From Pseudobutyrivibrio sp. 49 (GTDB taxonomy: Bacteria; Bacillota; Clostridia; Lachnospirales; Lachnospiraceae): 64,000 bases of DNA. The translations under genes and the position numbers were made by a program. This document shows, in pieces, positions 8,315-18,439 of this stretch. The notes under the pieces are model-generated. The model did not search any database. It saw nothing but the letters and a program-made list of their open reading frames with translations, and was not told the origin of the DNA. The first letter of the stretch is position 1, and each line of letters starts with the position of its first letter. Location of the stretch: the NCBI RefSeq assembly GCF_900100545.1, contig NZ_FNDP01000002.1:1-64000 (forward strand), written 5' to 3'.

Positions 8315-10156
8315 CTACTCAAATGAATAGTCAAATTTTGTCAGTGAAAGATTTGGATTGTAGTAAGGATCACCCTTCTCATACACTTCCTTCCACTTAG
8401 ACATAAAGTACTCTGTCTCCTTGTCCATACGGGCTTTCTTCTCTGGATCCTCATGGTCTAAGCCACGACTAAGTGACTCCAAGTGATACCACTCTGAAAA
8501 TGGAGTGTACACGCAGAGCAAATCCTTTGCTCTAAGCTTCAGACAGTAATCCACATCGTTAAAGGCCACTGCAAGCTTCTCATCAAATCCGGCCACGCTC
8601 TGGTAGTCAGCCTTGCTGGTAAGAAGACATGCACCAGTTACAGCAGATAAATCCTGCACACAGGTGCTTCGATAGAAATATCCTACCTGCTCTCTTCCGC
8701 TTCCATGGAATTGAGAATTTGCCACACCGCCAAGTCCAAGAATAAGTCCTGCGTGCTGAACGGTGTTGTTGCCATAGTATAATCTGGCACCTACTGCACC
8801 CACATCATTTCTTCTGACAAATCCCATCATCTCTGAGATAGCGTTTGTATTAATCATTCGTGTGTCGTTGTTCAAAAGGAGAATGTACTCTCCGTCTGAC
8901 ATTTCCACGCCATAATTAACAAGAGCAGAGAAATTAAACTGGCCCTTTGTCTCAGGATGTGCCGCTGTAAAATCAACCACCTTTGCGTTGATGTCTGTTC
9001 TGATTTCCAGCTCTTTATAGTAATCAAACAACGCTGCTTCAGTGGAATTATTTTCCACAATAACGAACTGAATATTCTTGTAGTCTGTGTGCTCATGAAT
9101 GCTGTCGATGCACTGCTGCAAATCCCTGCAATGATTCATGTTAGGAATTACAATTGACAAAAGCGGTGTATCTGGCCACTCGTAAATAGTGCGGTAATAT
9201 CCCAAATGTGTATCAAGCTCCACGCGGGCTGGCACACCTATTCTCTTGTAGTGCTCCTCTACTGCGCGACGACCATTCTCATATGCATACATCTTTGCCT
9301 CTGGATGATCCGCTGTAGAAAGAGGATGTGTACGCCAATGATACAGCACTCTTGGAATGTGATAAATATTCTTACACTGCTCAAGAATTCTAAGATCAAA
9401 ATCGTGATCCTGAGCGCCATCAAACTCAGACTTAATGCCGCCGCTTGCCTTAACCAAATCAGCTCTGGCAACAAAAAGATGAGTGATGTAATTGTGTGAG
9501 CACAACAAATCAATATTAAAATCTGACTTGAAATGAGGAAGGAAATATTCCTTGCCTTCCATGTCAATTTTATCCTCGTCAGAATAGATAGCCTCGATGG
9601 TACTGTCCTCATTTAAAGCCTTTGCTATATAAAACATTGCATCAGGTGTGATGAGGTCATCATGGTCGGTAAAGCCAATGAAAGAACCAGTGGCAAGCTC
9701 CAAGGCTGCATTAGTATTTCCGGCAATTCCAGTATTGCCCTCCAGCTTCTTGTAGACAATTCTGTCGTCCCACTGTCCACCTGTAGCCTTAAGAATAATA
9801 TCCCTCAAACCTTCCTTTGGACTTCCATCACCAAGGCAAAGCTGCCAGTTTGGATAGGTCTGTGCTGTGAAAGACTGAATTAACTCCACCAGGAAATTCT
9901 CTGGTGTATTATAAAGGGGAATGACTATACTGATTACAGGATTATACGTAAATACGGTATGGCGCTGCTTATCAAGTTCAGCTTCTGTAACAGGATGTGC
10001 CTTCAAAAATTTACGATAGCTATAGTGCTCCTGATCGTGACCGATAGCCTTTAAAAAAGTCTTGGTAACGGTTCTACGAACACCGTAGTGCTGAAGATAC
10101 ATCAGCCCCTTTTCAATTTTATTAGTTGGTTCTTTGTACTCTTTAATCTCGTTCAT
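8315..10156 (-). CDS. Two-domain family 2 glycosyltransferase
   Basis: 613 residues. A first GT2 domain (about 55-290) has ISIVIPLYNTPENFLVELI and TDHDDLI; a second (about 340-565) has LSIVIPNMNHCRDL, LLNNDTRM and GAVGARLYYG. It is close in plan to rhamnosyltransferase/RgpI-like proteins that carry out two successive transfers, and it resembles the last two thirds of the 815-residue protein at 15987-18434. Both also end with a YNPNLS motif. The ATG at 10156 has AAGGAA upstream. It lies 8 bases after the acyltransferase gene and is probably co-transcribed with it. Donor sugar unknown. Confidence 0.85.
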   Translation of the reverse strand: MNEIKEYKEPTNKIEKGLMYLQHYGVRRTVTKTFLKAIGHDQEHYSYRKFLKAHPVTEAELDKQRHTVFTYNPVISIVIPLYNTPENFLVELIQSFTAQTYPNWQLCLGDGSPKEGLRDIILKATGGQWDDRIVYKKLEGNTGIAGNTNAALELATGSFIGFTDHDDLITPDAMFYIAKALNEDSTIEAIYSDEDKIDMEGKEYFLPHFKSDFNIDLLCSHNYITHLFVARADLVKASGGIKSEFDGAQDHDFDLRILEQCKNIYHIPRVLYHWRTHPLSTADHPEAKMYAYENGRRAVEEHYKRIGVPARVELDTHLGYYRTIYEWPDTPLLSIVIPNMNHCRDLQQCIDSIHEHTDYKNIQFVIVENNSTEAALFDYYKELEIRTDINAKVVDFTAAHPETKGQFNFSALVNYGVEMSDGEYILLLNNDTRMINTNAISEMMGFVRRNDVGAVGARLYYGNNTVQHAGLILGLGGVANSQFHGSGREQVGYFYRSTCVQDLSAVTGACLLTSKADYQSVAGFDEKLAVAFNDVDYCLKLRAKDLLCVYTPFSEWYHLESLSRGLDHEDPEKKARMDKETEYFMSKWKEVYEKGDPYYNPNLSLTKFDYSFE

Positions 10157-10164
10157 AATATTCC

Positions 10165-11238
10165 TTATTTTAATTTCAGTAATTGTTTTTCAAAGCAATG
10201 CCAGCTGATAAATGCCAATGGCACAACAACAAGTACAGATACCACAAAATTAAGATAGGTATCCATATAGTATGCGCGGTAGCCGTATGGGATTTCACCC
10301 AAGTATTCAATGACACGCTGCTGCACGAAGAAGGACATGATGTACACGCCGTAGGAAATATCTCCCACCTTATTGTAGTACTCAGAAATCTTCCAGTAGC
10401 TAAAGCCTATACACATAAGAATGTAAGTACCAAATAACGCAAATACGATTTCATAATCAAGGAAGTAGGAGCCAACAATAAATGCCACAACCTTCAGCCA
10501 AAAATATCTGTAGCGAAGAACTATTCTCTCACGATAGATGTAGTAGAGCACACCCATCTCAAAGTGCATTGTAAGTCGACCAAGATTTACCAGCACGTCT
10601 TTTGACAAGATAAAAACGGTAGCATCTGTCCATAGATAATTAAAATACAGATATACACCACCTGAAAAAGCTACCAGCAAAAATATAAGCTTGTTGCACT
10701 TCTTTAAAAATGGGAACAATACAATTACCAAAAGGTAGCAAAGTACTTCGTACTGCAAAGTCCAGATACTTCCGTTGGAGCTGCGATTAATATGGTTTGC
10801 AAATACTCCCGGAAGGCTGGTCTGAGATGAATTAAATACTAAATTCATCAGATAACCTTTTATATCTCCGGCAAAATATTCCTTCATAGAAAGACTTGTA
10901 TAAATCGGTCCAAAAATAAAAGCTGTAACTAAAATAAAAAGCGCTAAAAGAGGCCAGATTCTAAGGAATCTAGCTCTAATATATTTGACTACATCGCCAC
11001 TTCTTTCATAGCTTCTATAAATTAAAAAACCGCTTATTACAAAGAAAATATCTACGCCCACCTGACCAGAAAGTGCCTTGTGGAATGACAACGTGTACAT
11101 AATATCTGCCTCAAGATTTGCCTGACATAAGGCAAAAGAATGCATGTACATAACCATCAAAGCGGCTATCAGCCTAACCAGATTTAAGTTGTTATTAGTG
11201 CCTTGTGACAAGTCTGCTAATGTGCGTTTATTCTTCAT
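10165..11238 (-). CDS. Acyltransferase family 3 membrane protein
   Basis: About ten membrane helices; the first carries NLVRLIAALMVMYMHSF with the family's catalytic His, followed by GVDIFFVISGFLIYRSY. OatA/NodX-like enzymes of this family O-acetylate or otherwise acylate sugars on the outer face of the membrane. No SGNH partner domain is fused. The frame is open to a further 22 codons upstream, but AAGGAA in front of the ATG at 11238 and a promoter at 11276-11304 support the shorter 357-residue form. It probably heads an operon with the glycosyltransferase at 8315. Confidence 0.85.
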   Translation of the reverse strand: MKNKRTLADLSQGTNNNLNLVRLIAALMVMYMHSFALCQANLEADIMYTLSFHKALSGQVGVDIFFVISGFLIYRSYERSGDVVKYIRARFLRIWPLLALFILVTAFIFGPIYTSLSMKEYFAGDIKGYLMNLVFNSSQTSLPGVFANHINRSSNGSIWTLQYEVLCYLLVIVLFPFLKKCNKLIFLLVAFSGGVYLYFNYLWTDATVFILSKDVLVNLGRLTMHFEMGVLYYIYRERIVLRYRYFWLKVVAFIVGSYFLDYEIVFALFGTYILMCIGFSYWKISEYYNKVGDISYGVYIMSFFVQQRVIEYLGEIPYGYRAYYMDTYLNFVVSVLVVVPLAFISWHCFEKQLLKLK

Positions 11239-11275
11239 TAATAATTCCTTTAAATTACATATTTTTACGTGTGTC

Positions 11276-11304
11276 ATTTTATCATATACCCAGACCACAT
11301 ACAA
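11276..11304 (-). promoter_or_regulatory. Promoter for the minus-strand acyltransferase operon
   Basis: TTGTAT (11304-11299), a 17-base spacer, then TAAAAT (11281-11276), preceded by TGA so that an extended -10 is also present. It lies 37 bases upstream of the ATG at 11238 and downstream of the longer frame, which argues against the longer start. Confidence 0.6.
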
Positions 11305-11308
11305 ATTT

Positions 11309-11326
11309 ACCTATTTTTTCATAGGT
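11309..11326. promoter_or_regulatory. Inverted repeat between divergent acyltransferase genes
   Basis: ACCTAT-N6-ATAGGT is a perfect 6-bp dyad between the minus-strand promoter at 11276-11304 and a plus-strand TATAAT at 11335-11340. This position would let one regulator control both directions. A chance occurrence cannot be excluded. Confidence 0.3.
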
Positions 11327-11393
11327 CACTATAGTATAATCACAATGAGTTAATTTTGAAATTTACCATCACATTTTGAAGGGAATAATATAA

Positions 11394-12467
11394 ATGAAAC
11401 AGTCCAAAAACAACGCAATTCAGGGACTTCGATTCTGGGCTATCACCCTTATCATCCTGTCTCACTGCGGTTTCCTGGCTCAGGGTGGATTAGGAAATAA
11501 TATTTTCTTTGCCATGAGCGGTTTTTTCGTTTGTCAGCCATTTACACAAGACAATTTCGAATTTAATTACTTTACCCCAAAGGCATTTGGTCACTATTAC
11601 CTAAAGCGTTTCATGCGTATCATCCCAGCCTGCTGGCTGTGCATGTTCTTCGGTACTTGGGGGCTAAACTTTTTTGATTTTAGAAATTTCCAGACTGACA
11701 ATAGTCTTTTGTTAAATATGTTTTTCATCAAGAGTAAGAACCACCTCTGGTTCCTTCAGCAGGAAGTATTTTTCTATCTGGTAGCTCCATTTATAATTTT
11801 GATTATTGCTGCCTTCAAAAAGCTACTCGGAAAATTAGGACTTGCTGCGCTTCAGATGAACCTTGCAGTATTTGCATTTTTAAATCTGCTTGTATTTGTA
11901 AGCTATCAGCTTTTGCCAAAGGCACCAGCCCTTTTCCTGAATGGAAATGGTTATGCCTCTCCACTCAGACTGTGGCTCTTTCTTATAGGTATGTCCTTTG
12001 CCTACATGCTTAAGCTTGTAAAGCTTTTGGCACCTAAGGTATCTGCCGCTGGAGTTCGTACTTTAGAGATTGTTGGTTCAGTTTATGTAGTTATCTGCCT
12101 TATACTTTCTATTGTCAGCTCCGTGGATATTCTGACTCTTATAGATAAGCGTCTGTCAGATTGCTACGTTGGATGGGAGCATCCTGTTCTCATCACTTAT
12201 ATGGCAGCTTTGGCGATTATGATTTTATGTCTTCTTTCTGAGGTAAATATCGTTCGTCGCTTTATGGGTAACAGAGTTTTCACTCTCGTTGGAAATGTAA
12301 GCTTTTCAATGTACCTGCTGCACTTTATGCTGATGCTTCACTTTTCTGACCTTTCAGCTTACAGAATTTTCGTGGTTGTTTATTTGCTTTCACTGGCTAT
12401 GTCTATCGCCATTTATAACTATGTGGAGCAGCCACTTATTAACAAAACAAAGGAGTACCTGAATTGA
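11394..12467 (+). CDS. Acyltransferase family 3 membrane protein
   Basis: 357 residues with about ten hydrophobic helices. The start region NAIQGLRFWAITLIILSHCG holds the conserved Arg and His of the acyltransferase-3 fold, followed by NNIFFAMSGFF. It would O-acylate an envelope glycan or carry an acyl group across the membrane. GAAGGGAA precedes the ATG. The end overlaps the next gene by 4 bases, so acylation and the LTA-synthase-like phosphotransferase are made together. It is divergent from, and equal in length to, the acyltransferase at 10165-11238, but the sequences are clearly different. Confidence 0.83.
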   Translation: MKQSKNNAIQGLRFWAITLIILSHCGFLAQGGLGNNIFFAMSGFFVCQPFTQDNFEFNYFTPKAFGHYYLKRFMRIIPACWLCMFFGTWGLNFFDFRNFQTDNSLLLNMFFIKSKNHLWFLQQEVFFYLVAPFIILIIAAFKKLLGKLGLAALQMNLAVFAFLNLLVFVSYQLLPKAPALFLNGNGYASPLRLWLFLIGMSFAYMLKLVKLLAPKVSAAGVRTLEIVGSVYVVICLILSIVSSVDILTLIDKRLSDCYVGWEHPVLITYMAALAIMILCLLSEVNIVRRFMGNRVFTLVGNVSFSMYLLHFMLMLHFSDLSAYRIFVVVYLLSLAMSIAIYNYVEQPLINKTKEYLN

Positions 12468-14074
12468 TTTCACGCCTCAAAGATAAAGCCTTCAGACGAG
12501 GGCTTTTCACAATTATAAAGTTCATACTTGCCGTAGTTCTGACAGTAATGACTTACTTTACCACAAGACATCTTGCATACGTTACTGTTGGACTTGCTGA
12601 GCTCGCACTTATTTTCATTATTTATAATCTAATCGTGGAGAAGAAATGGGGGCGAATCCTTGCCTGCATACTATTTTTCATCTATGTAGGACAGATGACT
12701 GTGCTCTATTTTGGAAACAGCTACGTGACTCTTACCATGCTTAAGAATGTAAAGTTTTTACAGGATTTAGGCGGACGAGCTGTTGCTTATATCTTAGGAA
12801 CTGTTTTAGCACTGGCAATAATTTTCCTTCCTGGAAAAGCTGTCATAAAGTTAAATAAAAGAATTATCCTTTATTTTGTTGTTGCACTTCTTATTGTGGA
12901 AGTAGCCGTAAACATTGAGTATAAGCGCTTTAGTCCCGTACAAAGCTTCGCTACAATTTTTGTAGATCAGCTTCGTTACCAGCATGTTAAGCGTGCAGCT
13001 GCAGACCCACAGGTAGCTCTTGCCACCTTCCATAAAGACTCTGTTGAGGATGGAATAAATAAGCCAGAAGGCTTGCCTGAGAAGCCAAATATTATTGTTA
13101 TTTTCACAGAAGGTCTTAGCTCAAACATTATTTCAGACGAACGTGAAATAATGCCAAGTGTAAGGGAGTTCGAGAAATCCTGCATCTCTTTTAAGAATTA
13201 TTACAACCACACCTTTCCTACACTCCGTGGTGTTCAGGGTCAGCTCTACAGTGGTTATAAGCTGGATGATGACAAAAAGGCTAACAATCTTATCTCCCTT
13301 CAAAGTGTTTTAAAGGACCAGGGATACAGAACAGCCTTCGTAAATACGGAACCCTTTAATGAGGAGTTCACTCAGTATTTAAATAATCTTGGCTTCGATG
13401 AAATTGTTGAAGATAAGGACAATGTTACTGGCCTTGCTGATGGCATGACGGATGGAGAAGCTTACAGACTTCTCACTCAGACAGTTCATGAGATGGAAGA
13501 AAGTGATGAACCGTTCCTCCTTGGAATTTATACCTTTGGCACCCACGTTTCCTTCAACTCAAAAGAGTATCAATATGGTGACGGCGCCAACGGCTTTTTA
13601 AATAAGTTTTACAACTGTGACCAGATGTTTAACTACTTCTTGGAAGAGTTCAAATCATCTAAGCTGGCAGATAATACAATACTGGTTTTCACCACAGATC
13701 ATTCTACTTACGCTGATCAGTCTTACACCGATTTATTCCCTGACCACAAGCGTGATTGCACAGACTTAGATGAAATGCCATTGTTCATCTATCACAAGGA
13801 TATTCAGCCACAAGAGATAGATGTAGAGGGACGCAATTCTCTTTGCTTCACTCCTACTATTTTGGATTTGCTGGATATCAATACTGAGAACTACTTCCTG
13901 GGCACCAGCCTTTTTGACAAGAACGCCAGCAGTTCTTTTGATAAAATGTTTTATGATGCCTCTTATCTTATCAGTACAGAGGACGCCCAGATACGGTATC
14001 TGGAAGAGCTGGAAAAAGAAGAATTCCTAAGCCAGGTGTTAGCTTACTTTAGCGCACTGGAGGCAGAAAGATAA
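12464..14074 (+). CDS. LTA synthase-like sulfatase-fold membrane phosphotransferase
   Basis: 536 residues: five membrane helices in the first 150, then an extracellular alkaline-phosphatase/sulfatase-type domain (about 205-490). The metal and nucleophile positions are visible: PNIIVIFTEGLSS (Glu216), HTFPTLRG with the likely nucleophile Thr253, TFGTHVSFNS, and FTTDHSTYAD for the second metal site. LtaS-like enzymes transfer glycerol-phosphate or similar groups from phosphatidylglycerol to polymers or sugars. The fold and topology are clear; the acceptor here is not known. The start is TTG at 12464 with AGGAG upstream, inside the end of the acyltransferase gene, indicating coupled translation. 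Confidence 0.82.
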   Translation: MISRLKDKAFRRGLFTIIKFILAVVLTVMTYFTTRHLAYVTVGLAELALIFIIYNLIVEKKWGRILACILFFIYVGQMTVLYFGNSYVTLTMLKNVKFLQDLGGRAVAYILGTVLALAIIFLPGKAVIKLNKRIILYFVVALLIVEVAVNIEYKRFSPVQSFATIFVDQLRYQHVKRAAADPQVALATFHKDSVEDGINKPEGLPEKPNIIVIFTEGLSSNIISDEREIMPSVREFEKSCISFKNYYNHTFPTLRGVQGQLYSGYKLDDDKKANNLISLQSVLKDQGYRTAFVNTEPFNEEFTQYLNNLGFDEIVEDKDNVTGLADGMTDGEAYRLLTQTVHEMEESDEPFLLGIYTFGTHVSFNSKEYQYGDGANGFLNKFYNCDQMFNYFLEEFKSSKLADNTILVFTTDHSTYADQSYTDLFPDHKRDCTDLDEMPLFIYHKDIQPQEIDVEGRNSLCFTPTILDLLDINTENYFLGTSLFDKNASSSFDKMFYDASYLISTEDAQIRYLEELEKEEFLSQVLAYFSALEAER

Positions 14075-14076
14075 AT

Positions 14077-14118
14077 AAAAAAGAAGAACCTGCATTTTCG
14101 CAAGTTCTTCTTTTTTTG
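14077..14118. terminator. Bidirectional terminator between LTA-synthase-like gene and MCP gene
   Basis: AAAAGAAGAAC...GTTCTTCTTTTTTT hairpin lying between two converging genes. Runs of A and T on both flanks allow function in both directions. Confidence 0.75.
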
Positions 14119-14128
14119 TTTTCTATAA

Positions 14129-15793
14129 TTAAGCACTCTGCTTCTCGTTGAAGTAAGACATTTCCTTCTCAAGAATCTTAGAGATATCATTAAGATTATT
14201 TGCCTTCTCAGAAAGCTTGCTTACTGTCTCAGCAAGTTCAATCATAGATGCACGAGTTTCCTCTGTGCTTGCTGCATTTTCCTGTGAGATAGCTGAAAGT
14301 GAATTAATTGTATCAGCAAATACCTTTGTAGCCTTATCAGACTGGTCTACGCTTTCAACAATCTTCTTTGTTACAACAAGTGACTCGTCAATGTTACCAA
14401 TCATAGTGTTTACAACATCGATCGTTCTGTTAAGAACCTCACCCTGCTTCTCAACTGACTCCTGTACCTGACCTGCATTAGTCATTGTAGCCTGTGAATC
14501 AGCAGAAAGAACATTCATGATTTCCTCGATATTCTTTGCCGCTGTAGCTGACTGCTCAGCAAGACCACGAATCTCGTTAGCAACTACTGAGAAGCCTCTA
14601 CCAGCCTCACCAGCTCTTGCTGCCTCGATACTAGCATTAAGTGAAAGAAGGTTTGTCTGAGCTGCGATAGAATCGATGATTGCAACTGCCTCTACTACAG
14701 ACTCAACAGCCTTGTTTGTCTTGTCAATCTTAGAAACGATATCCTCGATTGCATTAATTGTCTCCTCAGTAGAAGCCTGAAGCTCCTGTAAAGCAGCTGA
14801 GCTTGTCTGAGAATTATCCTGCATGTAACCTGCAAGCTTGTTCATGTGATTTGTATTATCAGTGATGTTCTGGATAGCATCATTGATTTCTTCAACACTT
14901 GCAACTGCTTCCTGTAAAGAATCAGCCTGATTTGAAGCACCGTAAGCAACGTGATCTACTGCACTTGTTACGTTCTCAGCTGTCATAGAAATTGTCTCAG
15001 CTGTAGCTGAAAGGTACTCTGCTGATGTATCAAGCTCTGAAGATGAGTTTTTAGCACTACCAATTACATCTCCAAGCTTATCCGCAAGGGAAATAATAGC
15101 TCTTGCAGTCTGTCCAAGCTCATCACGTCTACGTACAATCTTCTCATTAATTCTTACTGATAAATCACCTGTAGAAAGCTGATTAATAGCCTCAACATTT
15201 GCCTTAATAGCATTTGAAAGCTTAATTGCTGCATAAATAGCTATTGAAATAACAATTGCCATTGCAACAAGACCTGTTATTAATGTCTTTAACATCATGC
15301 TATTGATGTATGAAAGAAGTGTAGTCTTTGGCATACCTACAAAAGCCATTCCATAACATACATCGTTATAAATAAGTGGCTGGTAAACTACCATGTAATC
15401 TACACCATTAATCTCAGTATTTGCATCAGTATATGTCTGATATTTACTTAAAACTGCATCGGCGATTTCACCTTCAATGACGCCGCCTTCACCACCTTCA
15501 ATAGTTGTACGCTCAACCTTGTTTCCAAGAAAGAATGTGTACTCATATCCGGTAGAGTCATGTAACTCCTTCTCAAGAGTAGAGTTATCTACGTTTGCAT
15601 TATGCTCTGTTATATTTAGCACCTGCTTATATGTAAGAGATGCAGCCTTGAGTCCCTGCATAGTCTGGTACTCAAGACCATCCTTCAAATTCTGCGCACC
15701 AAAAAACAAATTGATTAATTCAAGAGTACCAAGTGTGAATATTACCATACCAATTAGTACTACTTTAACCGATTTTACTGAAACTTTCTTCAT
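14129..15793 (-). CDS. Methyl-accepting chemotaxis protein
   Basis: A membrane chemoreceptor of 554 residues. Order: membrane helix near the N-terminus, an extracellular cache-like sensor of about 145 residues (with [21 protein letters not shown] and [21 protein letters not shown], typical of single-cache sensors), a second membrane helix, HAMP, and a coiled-coil signalling domain. The hairpin tip is the canonical [21 protein letters not shown] followed by [15 protein letters not shown]. The ligand is unknown. The start is the ATG at 15793 with AAAGG eight bases upstream; the frame extends five codons further to a TTG that overlaps that ribosome site. It stands alone between a bidirectional terminator and its own leader. 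Confidence 0.93.
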   Translation of the reverse strand: MKKVSVKSVKVVLIGMVIFTLGTLELINLFFGAQNLKDGLEYQTMQGLKAASLTYKQVLNITEHNANVDNSTLEKELHDSTGYEYTFFLGNKVERTTIEGGEGGVIEGEIADAVLSKYQTYTDANTEINGVDYMVVYQPLIYNDVCYGMAFVGMPKTTLLSYINSMMLKTLITGLVAMAIVISIAIYAAIKLSNAIKANVEAINQLSTGDLSVRINEKIVRRRDELGQTARAIISLADKLGDVIGSAKNSSSELDTSAEYLSATAETISMTAENVTSAVDHVAYGASNQADSLQEAVASVEEINDAIQNITDNTNHMNKLAGYMQDNSQTSSAALQELQASTEETINAIEDIVSKIDKTNKAVESVVEAVAIIDSIAAQTNLLSLNASIEAARAGEAGRGFSVVANEIRGLAEQSATAAKNIEEIMNVLSADSQATMTNAGQVQESVEKQGEVLNRTIDVVNTMIGNIDESLVVTKKIVESVDQSDKATKVFADTINSLSAISQENAASTEETRASMIELAETVSKLSEKANNLNDISKILEKEMSYFNEKQSA

Positions 15794-15889
15794 GATATTA
15801 CCTTTCAAGTTTTGTCTAAATTACTAGTTAATACACAACAAAAGGTAATATACACAGTTTCGTCACAATATACTATGGTAAAAATATAC

Positions 15890-15944
15890 AAAAAGTTATA
15901 GATTGCATGCAATTATATTATTGATACTCAATCTATAACTTTTT
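15890..15944 (-). terminator. Terminator after the 815-residue glycosyltransferase gene
   Basis: A 16-bp perfect stem (AAAAAGTTATAGATTG and its complement) with a 23-base loop. On the minus strand it is followed by TTTTTG and more T-rich sequence. It marks the end of the wzt-to-GT transcription unit. Confidence 0.75.
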
Positions 15945-15967
15945 ACTCTTAGCATATATTTAATTTT

Positions 15968-15986
15968 TCCCCTCAAGGGGAAGCCT
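15968..15986. repeat. Half copy of a double-hairpin interspersed repeat
   Basis: TTCCCCTCAAGGGGAAGCC forms a small hairpin and matches the second half of the repeat at 18440-18488 almost base for base. It directly abuts the TAG stop (15989-15987) of the glycosyltransferase gene, just as the other copy abuts the stop of the next gene upstream. Confidence 0.7.
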
Positions 15987-18434
15987 CTATTCTTCTTTTA
16001 ATCTATACCATCCATCAAGGATTGAGAGATTTGGATTGTAGTAAGGATCCCCTTTATCCAGAATATCTGGCCATCTCTTCTCAAGCTTTTCAACCTCAGA
16101 ATTAAATCTGGCAACCTTCTCTCCTGTGTCCTCATATCCACGTGACTTTGACTCATAGTGGTAAAGCTCTGCGTGTGGATTGTAAACAACAAGATATCCC
16201 TTATCGCGAACCTTCATACAGAAGTCCACATCATTAAAGGCTACAGCCAGCTCTTCTGTGAGCCCGCCAACCTCTTCAAACACATCTTTACGAACCATCA
16301 GGCAGGCAGCTGTAACAGCTGATAAATCCTGAGTTGTAACGGCACGAAACATGTAACCTGGCTCGCTTCTCTCAAGGCCTACAAAGGTGTGACCTGCGAT
16401 TCCGCCGATTCCCATTACAACGCCCGCATGCTGAACTGTATTGTCAGGATAGTAAAGGAGCGCTCCGCAGATACCTACGTCTGGGCGGAGACAAACATCT
16501 ACCATCTCTCTGATACAGCCCTCGTTGATAATCTCTGTATCGTTATTTAAAAGAAGGTACATCTCACCACTGGCTGCCTTTGCACCGCAGTTGTTGATTG
16601 CAGAGAAATTGAAGCCTGGTGTCTCATAGCGAACAATCTTCACATCAGGGCGACCCTCGATAGATTTGTAGTACTCGAAAGTCTCTGGTTCTGTGGAATT
16701 GTTCTCCACGATAACATATTCAATATTCTTGTAATTGCTCTTGGCATCAATTGACTTAATGCATTTGTCCAGATCATCGGTATGATCCTTATTAGGAATG
16801 ATGATGGAAACTAGTGGCTCCTTATCCCACTGATAAATTGTGCGGTAACATCCGTAGAAGGTATCCTGCTCAACCTTAGCTGGGATGCCAAGTCTGTCGT
16901 AGTGTGCCTGAACTGCACGAACTCCAGCATCAAAAGCGTAAAGCTTGCTTTCTGCCGACATGGCTGTAGATGCAGCATGGCTTCTCCAGTGATAGAGAGC
17001 CTTTGGAACGTGATGAACATTTCCAGCAGCCTCACAGCAGCGGAGAATGAAATCATGATCCTGAGCACCATCGTACTCTTTATTAAATGCGCCCACCTTC
17101 TCATAGATATCTCTTCTGAAGATGAAAAGGTGACAGATATAATTTACGGAACAAAGTAAATTTAAGTTGTAATCTGGCTTGAACACTGGCTCAAAGTATT
17201 CCTTTGAGTCCATAGAAATCTTGTCCTCGTCAGTGTAGATAACATCGATGCTGCGGTCCTTGTTGATAGCAGCCACGCACTCGTACATTGCGTTTGGAGC
17301 AAGAGTGTCATCGTGATCTGAAAGAACGATGTAATCACCTGTAGCAAGGGCAATGGCAGCATTTGTGTTATCTGAAATGCCAAGGTTTGCCTCAAGGTGT
17401 GTATATTTGATACGGCTGTCGCTGCCATATTTCTTCTCAATAAATTTTCCAATGCTATCATCTGGGCTTCCGTCTGCAAGACAAAGCTCCCAGTTAGAAT
17501 ATGTCTGAGCAACGATTGAATCCACAAGCTCTACCAGGAACTTCTCTGGAGTCTGATACATTGGAACCACAATACTCATAAGTGGATTGTAATCAAACTT
17601 CTCGTCGCGCTGACGCTGAAGCTCTACCTCTGTAGGGCCAAAGCTTGTAAGGAAATCCATATATGTGTACTTTGGTGCATCAGCATTCTTGAATTTATCA
17701 ATGGCATGCTTGATTGTAGCGCTAAGTCCGTTGTCCTGACGGTAAAGTTCGATACGCTCCCACAAGGTCTTCTTTGGAAGAAGATTTCCTCCTGTAAGCA
17801 CATGTGGTGTGTCTACCTTGCAATCATAGACCTGACCATTTGCAGTAATTGTAAGACGAAGCTTCTTGTAATCACCCTTATCAAAAACGATTTCTAATCC
17901 TGAATCGCACTTTTCTGTAAGCTCTGGATAAACACCGTAAACATCCTTTCGAAACATACGCTTTACGGAAATTGGGATCTCTTTGTTTCCATCGTAAAGG
18001 TGGAACTCCTCAGGAACATTTCCAATTGCCCAACCAAGAATCTGAATCTTGTCATCTGTAACAGCTGCACGCTCGAGATTATACTCATATTCCTTCTTAA
18101 GCTTTTCAAGGTCGCGGCCAGTAGCCTTATAAACCACGCTTCTTGTATCACCGAGGACACAGATAAGCTGTAAAGACTTCACATCCTTTAAATTCTCAGG
18201 AAGTGCTATCTCACCCACATATTCCTTTGAAACACTCTTATGAGCTGCGATGTAGCGGCGGCGAACCTCATTACCCTCGTTGATGGTGATATCCATCTTG
18301 TAAGGCTTTCCGTTCATCTCTGCTACAAGGTCGTAGCCCTTAGGGTTGTCGAAGGGATAAAAGCCCTGGAACAATAATGTATTTTTCTTTGTTAGATGGT
18401 ATCTGATAAATACCACATTAAAAGTATCTCTCAA
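15987..18434 (-). CDS. Multidomain glycosyltransferase: N-terminal beta-rich domain plus two GT2 domains
   Basis: 815 residues. Residues 1-240 form a predicted beta-rich region with no motif I recognise, perhaps a glycan-binding or docking domain. The first GT2 domain (about 270-500) has MSIVVPMYQTPEKFLVELV and LSDHDDTL; the second (about 555-790) has VSIIIPNKDHTDDLDKC, LLNNDTEI and FNDVDFCMKV. The last 540 residues are homologous to the 613-residue protein at 8315-10156, so the two look like paralogues, this one with an added front domain. The start is TTG at 18434 with GAGGTG five bases upstream, and that ribosome site is the end of an interspersed repeat. It would extend the polymer exported by Wzm/Wzt. 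Confidence 0.83.
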   Translation of the reverse strand: MRDTFNVVFIRYHLTKKNTLLFQGFYPFDNPKGYDLVAEMNGKPYKMDITINEGNEVRRRYIAAHKSVSKEYVGEIALPENLKDVKSLQLICVLGDTRSVVYKATGRDLEKLKKEYEYNLERAAVTDDKIQILGWAIGNVPEEFHLYDGNKEIPISVKRMFRKDVYGVYPELTEKCDSGLEIVFDKGDYKKLRLTITANGQVYDCKVDTPHVLTGGNLLPKKTLWERIELYRQDNGLSATIKHAIDKFKNADAPKYTYMDFLTSFGPTEVELQRQRDEKFDYNPLMSIVVPMYQTPEKFLVELVDSIVAQTYSNWELCLADGSPDDSIGKFIEKKYGSDSRIKYTHLEANLGISDNTNAAIALATGDYIVLSDHDDTLAPNAMYECVAAINKDRSIDVIYTDEDKISMDSKEYFEPVFKPDYNLNLLCSVNYICHLFIFRRDIYEKVGAFNKEYDGAQDHDFILRCCEAAGNVHHVPKALYHWRSHAASTAMSAESKLYAFDAGVRAVQAHYDRLGIPAKVEQDTFYGCYRTIYQWDKEPLVSIIIPNKDHTDDLDKCIKSIDAKSNYKNIEYVIVENNSTEPETFEYYKSIEGRPDVKIVRYETPGFNFSAINNCGAKAASGEMYLLLNNDTEIINEGCIREMVDVCLRPDVGICGALLYYPDNTVQHAGVVMGIGGIAGHTFVGLERSEPGYMFRAVTTQDLSAVTAACLMVRKDVFEEVGGLTEELAVAFNDVDFCMKVRDKGYLVVYNPHAELYHYESKSRGYEDTGEKVARFNSEVEKLEKRWPDILDKGDPYYNPNLSILDGWYRLKEE

Positions 18435-18439
18435 TATTA

